Below, one piece after another: positions 54,465 through 62,999 of a DNA stretch of 64,000 nt. This DNA is from Mycobacterium sp. MS1601 (GTDB lineage Bacteria; Actinomycetota; Actinomycetes; Mycobacteriales; Mycobacteriaceae): assembly GCF_001984215.1 (NCBI RefSeq), contig NZ_CP019420.1:2170001-2234000 (forward strand). The letters run 5' to 3'. Position 1 is the first letter of the stretch, and every line of letters begins with the position of its first letter. Position numbers and translations under genes: made by a program. The notes under the pieces were generated by a model. The model saw only the letters and a program-made list of their open reading frames with translations. It searched no databases and was not told where the DNA came from.

Positions 54465-54977
54465 GTGAGCACGGACGACGACAACATCGAGATCATCGGC
54501 GCGGATCCACAGCAGGCCGGCCCCGCAGACGGCGATGAAGACAAGTCGGTGACCGATCTGGTGCAGCAGCCCGCCAAGGTGATGCGGATCGGCACCATGA
54601 TCAAGCAGCTGCTCGAAGAGGTGAAGGCCGCTCCGCTGGACGACGCCAGTCGCAACCGGCTCCGCGAGATCCACAAGACCTCCATCGCCGAACTCGAAGA
54701 CGGCCTGGCGCCGGAACTGCGCGACGAGCTCGAGCGGCTGGCCCTGCCGTTCACCGAGGACACCGTGCCCTCGGATGCCGAACTGAGGATCGCGCAGGCC
54801 CAGCTGGTCGGCTGGCTGGAAGGTCTGTTCCACGGCATCCAGACCGCCCTGTTCGCCCAGCAGATGGCAGCCCAGGCACAGCTGGAGCAGATGCGCCAGG
54901 GTGCACTGCCGCCTGGTGTGAGCGCGCCGGGACAGCAACGCGGCGGCCAACATCCCGGCACCGGGCAGTACCTGTAG
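54465..54977 (+). CDS. bpa: bacterial proteasome activator
   Basis: A 170-residue helical protein (Bpa/PafE), a ring-shaped ATP-independent activator that opens the 20S proteasome for unfolded substrates. An acidic N-terminal arm (STDDDNIEIIG) is followed by KVMRIGTMIKQLLEEVKAAP, the four-helix core with SDAELRIAQAQLVGWLEGLFHG, and a Gly/Gln-rich linker to the C-terminal GQYL, the motif that docks in the proteasome pockets. I chose GTG 54465, which has GAGAAGAAG upstream; ATG 54438 (MARRNREED) is an alternative start. It is the first gene of the galactan export run. Confidence 0.92.
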   Translation: MSTDDDNIEIIGADPQQAGPADGDEDKSVTDLVQQPAKVMRIGTMIKQLLEEVKAAPLDDASRNRLREIHKTSIAELEDGLAPELRDELERLALPFTEDTVPSDAELRIAQAQLVGWLEGLFHGIQTALFAQQMAAQAQLEQMRQGALPPGVSAPGQQRGGQHPGTGQYL

Positions 54978-54985
54978 TCACCGCT

Positions 54986-55795
54986 GTGAGTTCTCCTACT
55001 CGGCCGCATATCGAGACCCGCAACGCGTGGGTCGAGTTTCCGATCTTCGACGCCAAGTCGCGTTCACTGAAGAAGGCGTTCCTGGGCAAGGCCGGCGGCA
55101 CCATCGGGCGCAACGAGTCCAACGTCGTCGTCATCGAAGCGCTGCGCGACATCACGATGTCGTTGGAGATGGGTGACCGGGTGGGCCTCGTCGGCCACAA
55201 CGGGGCAGGCAAGTCCACCCTGTTGCGGCTCCTGTCCGGGATTTACGAGCCCACCCGCGGATTGGCGACGGTGCGCGGCCGGGTGGCGCCGGTGTTCGAC
55301 CTCGGTGTCGGCATGGACCCCGAGATCTCCGGCTTCGAGAACATCATCATCCGCGGGTTGTTCCTGGGCCAGACACGCAAGCAGATGCTGGCCAAGGTGG
55401 ACGAGATCGCCGACTTCACCGAACTCGGCGAGTACCTGTCGATGCCGCTGCGCACCTACTCCACCGGCATGCGGGTTCGTCTGGCGATGGGCGTGGTGAC
55501 CAGCATCGACCCCGAGATCCTGCTGTTGGACGAGGGCATCGGCGCCGTCGACGCCGAGTTCCTCAAGAAGGCGCAAACCCGGCTGGCCGCGCTGGTGGAG
55601 CGTTCCGGAATCCTGGTCTTCGCCAGCCACTCCAACGAGTTCCTGGCGCGACTGTGCAAAACCGCGATGTGGGTGGACCACGGCACCATCCGGATGAGCG
55701 GCGGCATCGAAGAGGTGGTGGGCGCATACGAAGGTCCCGACGCCGCCCGCCACGTCCGCGAGGTGCTCGAAGAGCAGGCACGGGACCGCGCATGA
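54986..55795 (+). CDS. wzt: galactan/polysaccharide ABC exporter ATP-binding protein
   Basis: A 269-residue ABC ATPase of the Wzt/RfbE type. Walker A is GHNGAGKST (70-78), the family-specific FDLGVGMDPEISGFENI precedes the signature TYSTGMRVRLAM, Walker B is ILLLDEG and the switch is FASHS. It lacks the extra C-terminal carbohydrate-binding domain of E. coli Wzt. In mycobacteria it powers flipping of the lipid-linked galactan for arabinogalactan assembly. GTG start lies 8 bp after bpa; its stop overlaps glfT1 by 4 bp. Confidence 0.9.
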   Translation: MSSPTRPHIETRNAWVEFPIFDAKSRSLKKAFLGKAGGTIGRNESNVVVIEALRDITMSLEMGDRVGLVGHNGAGKSTLLRLLSGIYEPTRGLATVRGRVAPVFDLGVGMDPEISGFENIIIRGLFLGQTRKQMLAKVDEIADFTELGEYLSMPLRTYSTGMRVRLAMGVVTSIDPEILLLDEGIGAVDAEFLKKAQTRLAALVERSGILVFASHSNEFLARLCKTAMWVDHGTIRMSGGIEEVVGAYEGPDAARHVREVLEEQARDRA

Positions 55796-56682
55796 CTGAC
55801 ACGGTCTACGCCGTGGTGGTCACCCATCGTCGTCGCGAGCAACTCGCGGAGTCCTTGGGTGTGCTGTCATCACAAACCCGGCCGCTCGACCACCTGATCG
55901 TCGTCGACAATGACGACGACTCCGCGGTGCGCGATCTGGTTGCCGCCCAGCCGGTGCCGACCACATACCTGGGTTCGCGCCGAAACCTGGGCGGCGCAGG
56001 CGGTTTCGCTCTCGGCATGCTGCACGCACTGGCCGCCGGCGCCGACTGGATCTGGCTGGCCGACGACGACGGCCGCCCACTGGGGCCCGACGTGCTGGCC
56101 ACCTTGATGGCGTGCGCGCGCAAGCACGGATTGGCCGAGGTGTCACCGATGGTGTGCGACCTCGACGACCCCTCCCGCCTGGCCTTCCCCCTGCGCCGCG
56201 GGCTGGTGTGGCGCCGCCGGGTCGACGAGCTGCGGGTGGACGGCGGCGACCTGCTGCCGGGCATCGCCTCGCTGTTCAACGGCGCGCTGTTCCGGGCAGC
56301 GACATTGGAAGCCGTTGGTGTGCCGGATCTTCGGCTGTTCGTCCGCGGCGACGAGGTGGAGCTGCACCGGCGGCTGGTGCGCTCGGGTGTGCCGTTCGGC
56401 ACCTGCTTGGACGCGGTGTACGTGCACCCGCAGGGCGGCGACGAGTTCAAGCCCATTCTCGGCGGCCGCATGCACACGCAGTTCCCCGACGATGCCACCA
56501 AACGCTTCTTCACCTACCGCAACCGCGGCTACCTCTTGTCGCAGCCAGGCCTACGCAAACTGATACCGCAGGAGTGGGTGCGGTTCGGTTGGTTCTTCCT
56601 GGTGTCGCGGCGCGACCCGGCCGGCCTGCGGGAGTGGATCAGGCTGCGGCGGCTGGGCAGACGGGAAAGGTTCGGGCGATGA
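55792..56682 (+). CDS. glfT1: galactofuranosyltransferase GlfT1
   Basis: A 296-residue GT2 enzyme that adds the first galactofuranoses to the rhamnosyl-GlcNAc-PP-decaprenyl linker of arabinogalactan. VVVTHRRREQL begins the GT-A fold, DHLIVVDNDDDS binds UDP, WIWLADDDG (Asp91-93) is the metal-binding motif, and LFVRGDEVELHRRL contains the likely catalytic base region. The basic C-terminus (RLRRLGRRERFG) suits membrane association. ATGA overlap with wzt before it and with wzm after it shows tight coupling. Confidence 0.92.
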   Translation: MTDTVYAVVVTHRRREQLAESLGVLSSQTRPLDHLIVVDNDDDSAVRDLVAAQPVPTTYLGSRRNLGGAGGFALGMLHALAAGADWIWLADDDGRPLGPDVLATLMACARKHGLAEVSPMVCDLDDPSRLAFPLRRGLVWRRRVDELRVDGGDLLPGIASLFNGALFRAATLEAVGVPDLRLFVRGDEVELHRRLVRSGVPFGTCLDAVYVHPQGGDEFKPILGGRMHTQFPDDATKRFFTYRNRGYLLSQPGLRKLIPQEWVRFGWFFLVSRRDPAGLREWIRLRRLGRRERFGR

Positions 56683-57509
56683 CGATCATCGACGCGGCAG
56701 CGCAATCCAAGACGCTCTCACGGGCACGACGCGACCTGGTGGACGGCTTCAACAAGCGCGAGCTGTGGCTGCACCTGGGCTGGCAGGACATCAAACAGCG
56801 CTACCGGCGCAGTGTGCTGGGCCCCATCTGGATCACCATCGCCACCGGCACCATGGCGGTGGCGCTGGGCGGGCTGTACTCCAAGCTGTTCAATCTCGAA
56901 CTGTCCGTGCACCTTCCGTACGTGACGCTGGGGTTGATCATCTGGAATCTGATCAACGCCGCGATTCTCGAGGGCGCGGACGTGTTCGTGGCCAACGAGG
57001 GGTTGATCAAGCAGCTACCGACGCCGCTGTCGGTGCACGTCTACCGGCTGGTGTGGCGGCAGGTGTTGTTGTTCGCGCACAACATCATCATCTTCGTGAT
57101 CATCGCGATCATCTTTCCGCAACCCTGGTCGTGGGCCGATCTGGCATTCATCCCGGCGCTGGCGTTGATCGTGCTCAACTGCATATGGGTGGCACTGTGT
57201 TTCGGCATTCTGGCCACCCGGTACCGCGACATCAGCCCACTGCTGTTCAGCCTGGTGCAGCTGCTGTTCTACATGACGCCGATCATCTGGAACGACCAGA
57301 CGCTGCGCGATCAGGGTGCCGGTAGCTGGGCCAGGATCATCGAGTTCAATCCGCTGCTGCACTACGTGGACATCGTGCGCGCACCGTTGTTGGGCGCCGA
57401 TCAGGAACTGCACCATTGGGTGGTGGTCATCGTCTTGACCATCGTCGGGTGGACGGTCACCGCGTTCGCGATGCGGCAGTACCGGGCCAGGGTCCCTTAC
57501 TGGGTCTGA
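56679..57509 (+). CDS. wzm: galactan/polysaccharide ABC exporter permease
   Basis: A 276-residue ABC-2 permease (Wzm/RfbD) with six membrane helices. The amphipathic N-terminal helix contains WQDIKQRYRRSVLGPIW, typical for this family, and the C-terminal segment includes FYMTPIIWNDQ. It pairs with Wzt to move lipid-linked galactan across the membrane. It overlaps glfT1 by 4 bp and ends 25 bp from the convergent sugar ATPase. Confidence 0.92.
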   Translation: MTIIDAAAQSKTLSRARRDLVDGFNKRELWLHLGWQDIKQRYRRSVLGPIWITIATGTMAVALGGLYSKLFNLELSVHLPYVTLGLIIWNLINAAILEGADVFVANEGLIKQLPTPLSVHVYRLVWRQVLLFAHNIIIFVIIAIIFPQPWSWADLAFIPALALIVLNCIWVALCFGILATRYRDISPLLFSLVQLLFYMTPIIWNDQTLRDQGAGSWARIIEFNPLLHYVDIVRAPLLGADQELHHWVVVIVLTIVGWTVTAFAMRQYRARVPYWV

Positions 57510-57534
57510 TCCGGACCAGACCACCGCGGCGGGC

Positions 57535-58287
57535 TCAGGTGAACGCGCGCGCTCCGGTGACCTGCGCAACCAGTTCGGCGCCGGTGACGTCAGCGGTACG
57601 CGCTCCCGACACCACGCTTCCGGCACGCATCACCCACACCTGCTGCGACAGTCGCATCACCTGTTCGAAGTTGTGACTGATGATGAGAACCGACGTGCCT
57701 GCGCCCACGATGCGCCGGATCAGATCTTCGACCTGGGTGGTCTCTCGCAGACCGAGCGCCGCGGTGGGTTCATCCATGATCACGAACTGGTTGGACCACA
57801 TCACCGCACGCGAGATGGCCACGGCCTGACGTTGCCCACCCGAGAGTCGCTTCACCGTCGACGTCACGTTGGGGACGTTGACAGCCAACCCCGAGACCAG
57901 TTCGTGGGCTCGTCGCCGCATCTCGGCGCGTCTGATCAACCTCAATGGCCCGATTCCCCGGGTGAGTTCGCGATTGAGAAAGATGTTCTGCCACACCGTC
58001 AACTGATCAGCCAGAGCCAGGTCCTGGTAGACGGTCTCGATCCCGGTTCGACGGGCATCGAGCGGCGAGCCGAAGTGCACCGGTTCACCGTCGACGAGGA
58101 TCTTGCCGCTGTCAGGTGTGTGGTAGCCCGCGAGGCACTTGATCAGGGTGGACTTGCCGGCGCCGTTGTCCCCGACGATCGCGGTGACCTCCCCGGGCTT
58201 GGCGTACAACGACGCACCCTTGAGCGCTTCGACATTGCCGAAGGATTTGGTGAGGTCGACGACCTCGATCTTGTTGTCGGCCATCAT
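57535..58287 (-). CDS. sugar ABC transporter ATP-binding protein (single NBD, FrcA-like)
   Basis: A 250-residue ATPase. Walker A GDNGAGKST, Q-loop region ETVYQDLALAD, signature RLSGGQRQAVAISRAV, Walker B FVIMDEPTAALG, switch LIISHN. Unlike RbsA/XylG it has one nucleotide-binding domain, as in fructose-type FrcA, so it must work as a homodimer. The ATG (ATGATGG) overlaps the permease stop by 4 bp. Last gene of the binding protein-permease-ATPase operon. The open frame upstream is antisense or overlapping noise within the permease gene. Confidence 0.88.
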   Translation of the reverse strand: MMADNKIEVVDLTKSFGNVEALKGASLYAKPGEVTAIVGDNGAGKSTLIKCLAGYHTPDSGKILVDGEPVHFGSPLDARRTGIETVYQDLALADQLTVWQNIFLNRELTRGIGPLRLIRRAEMRRRAHELVSGLAVNVPNVTSTVKRLSGGQRQAVAISRAVMWSNQFVIMDEPTAALGLRETTQVEDLIRRIVGAGTSVLIISHNFEQVMRLSQQVWVMRAGSVVSGARTADVTGAELVAQVTGARAFT

Positions 58288-59303
58288 TTCCTCCCGCGCA
58301 TCAGGGTGGCCGCCGCGAGTACCACGACACCGACGACAGCGGGTTCGAAGAACGCTTCGACCCCGACCATGGTCAGTCCGGTCTGCACCACGGTGAGCAG
58401 CACCGCGCCGAGCATGGGCCCCCAGACCGTGGCGCGCCCGCCGAACAGACTGGTACCACCGAGCACCGTGGCGGCGACGGCCTTCATCACGTAATCGGTG
58501 TTGACCGCGGGTTGGGTCGATCCCACGTACAGGATCAAGAAGATGGCCGCGGTACCGGCAAGGGCACCGCCGATCATGTATCCGACGAGCTTGACCCGCG
58601 ATACCCGGATGCCCATCGCCTTGCTCGCGTCCATGCTGTCGCCGACGGCGAGCAGGTGAGTACCGAGCGCGGTGTAGGTGAGGAAAACATGAAGCGCCAC
58701 TCCGATGACCAGCACGATCACGAAGTTCCACCGCAAGAACGCCACCGATTCCCTGGCGATGGTCTGCAGCGCCTCATCAGCGATCGGTACCGGGATACCG
58801 CGTGACACCACCAGGCCGATGCCCATGACCACGCCCATGGTGCCAAGGGTCACGATCATGTCCGGGATACGCACGCGGCCGACAAAAAACCCGTTGGCGG
58901 CCCCGACAACCACTCCCACTCCGATCGCAAGCAGGCAGGCGACGAGCAATCCCCAGCCGGCCTGATAGGCCAGGCCGAACACCACGCTGGCCAGCGCCAG
59001 CGTGGCGGCCATCGACAGGTCGATACCCGCGAGCATGACGGCGAACGTCATGCCCACTGCCAACAACACGGGGATTGCGGCGTCGGCCAGCATGGCGTTG
59101 ACGTTGTGCCAGGTCGCGAAGTTCGGTGCGGCGACGGAGAAGGCCAGGAATGCGATCACCAGCGCCATCGGCGCGGTGGCCTTCGTCCACGTCTCCTCCA
59201 GGCCGACCACGCGGAGTAGCCGTTGCCGGCGGGACGGTCCAACCGTCCCGCCGGAATCGACCCGCCCGCCGGTGGCAGCTCTGCGCGCGATTCCGCTCGT
59301 CAT
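58284..59303 (-). CDS. sugar ABC transporter permease (RbsC/FrcC family)
   Basis: A 339-residue permease with about 8-10 membrane helices. Family motifs are VGMTFAVMLAGIDLSMAA in the first half, NGFFVGRVRIPDMIVTLGTM in the middle, AVGDSMDASKAMGIRVSRVK as the ATPase-contacting loop and AVAATVLGGTSLFGG near the end. Residues 1-45 are a hydrophilic cytosolic extension. It starts 5 bp after the binding protein stop. Confidence 0.9.
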   Translation of the reverse strand: MTSGIARRAATGGRVDSGGTVGPSRRQRLLRVVGLEETWTKATAPMALVIAFLAFSVAAPNFATWHNVNAMLADAAIPVLLAVGMTFAVMLAGIDLSMAATLALASVVFGLAYQAGWGLLVACLLAIGVGVVVGAANGFFVGRVRIPDMIVTLGTMGVVMGIGLVVSRGIPVPIADEALQTIARESVAFLRWNFVIVLVIGVALHVFLTYTALGTHLLAVGDSMDASKAMGIRVSRVKLVGYMIGGALAGTAAIFLILYVGSTQPAVNTDYVMKAVAATVLGGTSLFGGRATVWGPMLGAVLLTVVQTGLTMVGVEAFFEPAVVGVVVLAAATLMRGRK

Positions 59304-59308
59304 CCGAG

Positions 59309-60349
59309 TCAGCCCTCGAAGGGGTTCGGCACGGTGAAGCCGGCCGGAGGAGCAGGTGCGGTGGCCAGTGCGTCGGCTGCGTTGGATTTGTCGACGATCA
59401 GGACCGGGGTGTCCACCCGCTCAGGTAGAGCCTTGCCCTCCGAGGCAGCAAGACACGCCTGCACCGCCTGGTAGCCCATGAGGTAGGGGAACTGTTCGAC
59501 GGTCGAGGCCAGCTTGCCGTCGACGATCGATTGGAGCTCTTCCTCGGTGCCGTCGATGCCGACAACCACGACATCTCCAGTGCGACCTTCCTGTTCGATC
59601 GCTTCCTGAATTCCCAGCGCCTGGGTGCCGGCGGGAGTGAAGAACCCCTTCACCTCCGGGTTGGCCCGCATGATCGCGGCAGCCGAGTTCTTGGCTTTGA
59701 CGCGGTCTGCGTCTGCAGAGACCGTCTGAACGGTTTCCAGCTTGCCGTCGACGACGCTGTGAAAGCCCTTCTGCCTGGCGATGTTTCCCGCATCCTGGGC
59801 CAGCGTGCCGATGACCGCCACCTGCGAGCCTTCCGGGACCAACTTCAGCAGTGCTTCGCCACCGGCGGCACCCGCCTGCTCGTTGACGGTGCCGATGTAG
59901 GTCTGCACGTTGACACCCTGGGCCTTGGCCGCGTCGAGATCGGCCTCGAGGTCGATGTTCACCACGGTGGCGTCCCCGGCCTGCGCCAGCGGGGTGAGCA
60001 GATTCGTCGGGCTGGTCGGGTTGATCACGTAGCAGTCGTAGCCCTCAGAGACCAGGGTCGACAGCTTGGACGCCTGCCCGGTGTCGTCCGACACGTTCTG
60101 GGCGGCCTGCACGTTCAGTTCGACACCGAGCTTGTCGGCGGCGGCCTCGGCACCGGTGACCATGGCGCCGAAGTACGTGTTGTCCAGCGGCTTGGTCACG
60201 AAGGCGACACGCACCCCGCCCTGACTGTCGGCACCGGAGTCACCGGCGGTGTCGCCGCTGGTCCCGGAGGAACACGCAGCAAGACAGGTGGTCGAGACGA
60301 GAACGAACATGGTCAATAACGGTCCACGCCGTGAGGTCGAGCTTCGCAT
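59309..60349 (-). CDS. sugar ABC transporter substrate-binding lipoprotein
   Basis: A 346-residue periplasmic-binding-protein-I type protein (RbsB/FrcB). The N-terminus has arginines, a hydrophobic core and lipobox LAAC, followed by a Ser/Gly/Asp linker; FVTKPLDNTYFGAM begins the binding fold, and GYDCYVINPTSPTNL and VVGIDGTEE are typical cleft segments. Start ATG 60347-60349 follows AAGGAAA; a GTG 21 nt upstream is also in frame. First gene of the ABC operon; the palindrome at 60439-60450 lies in its control region. Ligand probably a pentose or hexose, not resolvable. Confidence 0.88.
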   Translation of the reverse strand: MRSSTSRRGPLLTMFVLVSTTCLAACSSGTSGDTAGDSGADSQGGVRVAFVTKPLDNTYFGAMVTGAEAAADKLGVELNVQAAQNVSDDTGQASKLSTLVSEGYDCYVINPTSPTNLLTPLAQAGDATVVNIDLEADLDAAKAQGVNVQTYIGTVNEQAGAAGGEALLKLVPEGSQVAVIGTLAQDAGNIARQKGFHSVVDGKLETVQTVSADADRVKAKNSAAAIMRANPEVKGFFTPAGTQALGIQEAIEQEGRTGDVVVVGIDGTEEELQSIVDGKLASTVEQFPYLMGYQAVQACLAASEGKALPERVDTPVLIVDKSNAADALATAPAPPAGFTVPNPFEG

Positions 60350-60438
60350 CGGGCTTTCCTTACTCTTCACTGAGTTGACTTGCTGGTGATGGAGGGCACA
60401 TGGACATCCATGCTGTAACCGACATCATTCACAAGTCT

Positions 60439-60450
60439 GACAACGTTGTC
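60439..60450. promoter_or_regulatory. candidate LacI operator upstream of the sugar ABC operon
   Basis: GACAACGTTGTC, a perfect 12-bp palindrome with a central CG as LacI/GalR-family operators have, flanked by CT and TA. It lies about 90 nt before the binding protein start and 13 bp beyond the kinase stop. The half site GTTGTCA recurs in the kinase/aldolase divergent region. Confidence 0.6.
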
Positions 60451-60463
60451 TAGATGTTGGTCG

Positions 60464-61825
60464 TCAGTTGCCCGATCCGACAGGTGCCGGAACTGGTCTC
60501 GTGTCGTTTCCGGGCATCGCTGCGGCAATCGGCCACCAACCCAGCTGAGCGCCGGTGATGGCGGCAGCACCGCGAGTCACGGTCTCCGTGATGTTCGAGA
60601 CGACCTGCGGATGCGTGCCGAACCACCGCTTGGCCGCCATCCAGCGCGGCGATCGCGTTCCACCACCGGTGAGCACAGTGCGCCCGAGGGCACCACTGAC
60701 GGCGCGCAGGGCCGCTTCCCGATCGGCCGCCATCCGGGCGTAGTGGTCGATGACACTGGCCCACGTCACGGCATCACCGACGTGTTGGCCCAGGTCACCG
60801 CGCTCGAGCTGCAGCGAATCGCAACGCTGCAGCTCGGGGGCGACACCGGGGGCGGGAGCGGCGGCATCGAGCTCGGCCCTGTCGGCCACAGCCGCCCCGA
60901 GGAGTGTCTGCAAGGCGAGCCCCGGCCGCAGCCCTTCTGCCATCACCAACAGGTCATCGGCACCTGGCCAGGTCTCGATGGTGAAGCCGGCGCGAACCAG
61001 CCGGGCCGCACCCCCCACCGCGGCGAGTCGTCCACGGGAGATCGACACCAACAGCCCCTCGCTGGTACCCACCGAATGCACCACGTCGCCCGCCAGCGCC
61101 CCGCTGCCCACCGCGGCAACGGGATGGTCGTGACCGGCGACCAGCACGCGACAGCTCGAACTCAGGCCCAGTGTCCGGGCCAGGACAGTCGAGGCTGACT
61201 TCCCGGCGCCTGCGGGTGCGACCACGGGCGTGCTGACGAACCCCAGTCCGGCGTTGTTCCAGGGCATACGCATGTAGCGCGACCGCACGGGATCGAACGC
61301 ACCGCTGGTCGATGCCAGCCCCGCTTCCTGAACCGCGACGCCGGTCAGTCGCCATGCCAGAGCTCCGGCCACACCCAGGAAGGTGCCCGCCGGGCAGCCC
61401 CGATACCGGGCCAGCCAGCCCAGCTTGGCGATTGTCGAGGTGGTGCGGGCGTGCCCACCAGTGACCGCCGCCAACTCCCCGACGGGCCTGGCCGACTCCA
61501 GCGCGGCGATGATCTCAGCGCCGCGCTCGTCGTACCAAGCTGGAAAGTGCAGGTCAGCCAATTCTCCGTTGACCAGGACAGTGCCGACCTCGCCCATCGA
61601 GGCAATTCCGATTCCGGCCACCGAGCCAACTGCGGCGATCACCTCCGAGAGCGCCTGCTCAGCTGCGGAGAGGAGTTCGAGGATCGGGAAGTCGAGCCCG
61701 TCCTCGGACCGATTCATCGGGGTCGGCACCACTCGCGCCTCGACGACGCTGCCCGCACGGTTGTAGGCCAGCACCTTTGTGCCGGAGCTACCGATGTCGA
61801 TTCCCACCACAACGTCGTCTCGCAT
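60464..61825 (-). CDS. FGGY-family carbohydrate kinase
   Basis: A 453-residue sugar kinase of the FGGY superfamily, smaller than typical xylulokinase (about 480-500). Phosphate loop VVGIDIGSSGTKV, ASMGEVGT in the sugar pocket, LVAGHDHPVAAVG with the catalytic Asp, and TVLTGGGTRSPRWM in the ADP site. It phosphorylates an imported sugar before aldol cleavage. ATG 61823-61825 has GGAGG upstream; 31 in-frame codons before it lie in the divergent control region and are excluded. It is separated from the ABC operon by 114 bp with its own operator candidate, but all run in the same direction. Confidence 0.85.
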   Translation of the reverse strand: MRDDVVVGIDIGSSGTKVLAYNRAGSVVEARVVPTPMNRSEDGLDFPILELLSAAEQALSEVIAAVGSVAGIGIASMGEVGTVLVNGELADLHFPAWYDERGAEIIAALESARPVGELAAVTGGHARTTSTIAKLGWLARYRGCPAGTFLGVAGALAWRLTGVAVQEAGLASTSGAFDPVRSRYMRMPWNNAGLGFVSTPVVAPAGAGKSASTVLARTLGLSSSCRVLVAGHDHPVAAVGSGALAGDVVHSVGTSEGLLVSISRGRLAAVGGAARLVRAGFTIETWPGADDLLVMAEGLRPGLALQTLLGAAVADRAELDAAAPAPGVAPELQRCDSLQLERGDLGQHVGDAVTWASVIDHYARMAADREAALRAVSGALGRTVLTGGGTRSPRWMAAKRWFGTHPQVVSNITETVTRGAAAITGAQLGWWPIAAAMPGNDTRPVPAPVGSGN

Positions 61826-61892
61826 CGAACCTCCGTCGAATGACCTGGGACCACGGTTTCCTTCTGGCAATTGTCGCAGTAGTCTGTCTATC

Positions 61893-61909
61893 GTTGTCAG
61901 AGATGACAA
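61893..61909. promoter_or_regulatory. candidate LacI operator in kinase/aldolase divergent promoter
   Basis: TTGTCA (61894-61899) GAGA TGACAA (61904-61909) is a perfect inverted repeat, and CGTTGTCA (61892-61899) repeats the right half of the palindrome at 60439-60450. Position between divergent kinase and aldolase genes allows joint control of both. Confidence 0.55.
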
Positions 61910-61947
61910 GGCGAACAATCCGCCGAGCGAACTTCCCAGGAGAATAA

Positions 61948-62955
61948 ATGACGCTCATCACCCTTCGAAGTGCTCTAGATGCCGCCCGCCGTGGCGGCTA
62001 CGGGATAGGGGCGTTCAACGTCACCGATCTGGTGCAGGTCGAGGCAGTTCTGGACGCAGCAGAACAGACCAACTCGCCGGTGATCGTCCAGACGCTGGCG
62101 GGCTCCTCTGCCTTCGGCTCCGACGAGCTGTTCTGGGAGATGATGCTGCGGACAGTGGATCGGTACCCTTCCGTTCCCACCGTGGTGCACCTCGACCACG
62201 GCCCCGACGCAGCCACCTGCCGACGTGCTGTCGAAGCGGGCTTCAGCAGCGTCATGATCGACGGCAGCCTCGACCCGCAGACCCACCAGCCGGCCAGCTT
62301 CGCGGCCAACGTCGCCGTCACCGCAGAGGTGGTGGAGTTCGCGCACGCCCGCGGGGTCTCGGTCGAGGGCGAACTCGGCACGATCGGAGGTTCCGAAGAT
62401 GGCGGAACCCACCGCGAGATCGTGCTTGCCGACCCCAACGAGGCGGAAGCCTTCGTGGCACAAACCAACGTCGACGCACTCGCGGTGGCGATCGGAACCT
62501 CGCACGGCGCCTACAAATTCGCGAGCCCACCCGATGGTTCGGTACTGCACATGGGTCTGATCTCAGAGATCTCGGCGAAGGTGCCGGACACCCATCTGGT
62601 GATGCACGGCTCGTCCTCGCTGCCCGCGGATCTGCGCGCGGTGATCAACGCCCACGGTGGAACCCTTCCAGAATCCTGGGGTGTCCCCGAAGAGGAGAAG
62701 GCCCGTTCCACCAAGCTCGGCGTCACCAAGATCAACCAGGGAATGGACTCCCATATGGCGTTCATGGCGGCTCTGCGAAGCAGCTTGGCCGCCGATGGCA
62801 TAACGGTGGATCCGGCTCCGGCGCTGCGCGGCGCCCGAGAAGCGATGCGCGACATCATTGCCGAGCGCATGGTGGTGTTCGGGCAGGCGGGGCACGCCGG
62901 TGAGTTCGCCGACACCGCCCCCTTCGTCGCGGCCTCGGCTCTGGTGCGGGGCTGA
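61948..62955 (+). CDS. class II (zinc) ketose-bisphosphate aldolase family protein
   Basis: A 335-residue class II aldolase. FNVTDLVQVEAVLDAAE begins the barrel; VVHLDHGPD supplies the catalytic Asp and first zinc His; VEGELGTIGGSEDG, GTSHGAYKF and VMHGSSSLP supply further Glu and His ligands and the phosphate loop; KINQGMDSHMAF follows. It cleaves a ketose (1,6-bis)phosphate to dihydroxyacetone phosphate and an aldehyde. Sequence divergence from FbaA and the local sugar genes suggest a tagatose- or other ketose-specific role. AGGAG precedes the ATG. Confidence 0.88.
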   Translation: MTLITLRSALDAARRGGYGIGAFNVTDLVQVEAVLDAAEQTNSPVIVQTLAGSSAFGSDELFWEMMLRTVDRYPSVPTVVHLDHGPDAATCRRAVEAGFSSVMIDGSLDPQTHQPASFAANVAVTAEVVEFAHARGVSVEGELGTIGGSEDGGTHREIVLADPNEAEAFVAQTNVDALAVAIGTSHGAYKFASPPDGSVLHMGLISEISAKVPDTHLVMHGSSSLPADLRAVINAHGGTLPESWGVPEEEKARSTKLGVTKINQGMDSHMAFMAALRSSLAADGITVDPAPALRGAREAMRDIIAERMVVFGQAGHAGEFADTAPFVAASALVRG

Positions 62956-62999
62956 TCCACCCGTCGGAGATGATCGGAAGCTCGTAGCCGGGAGGGAAG

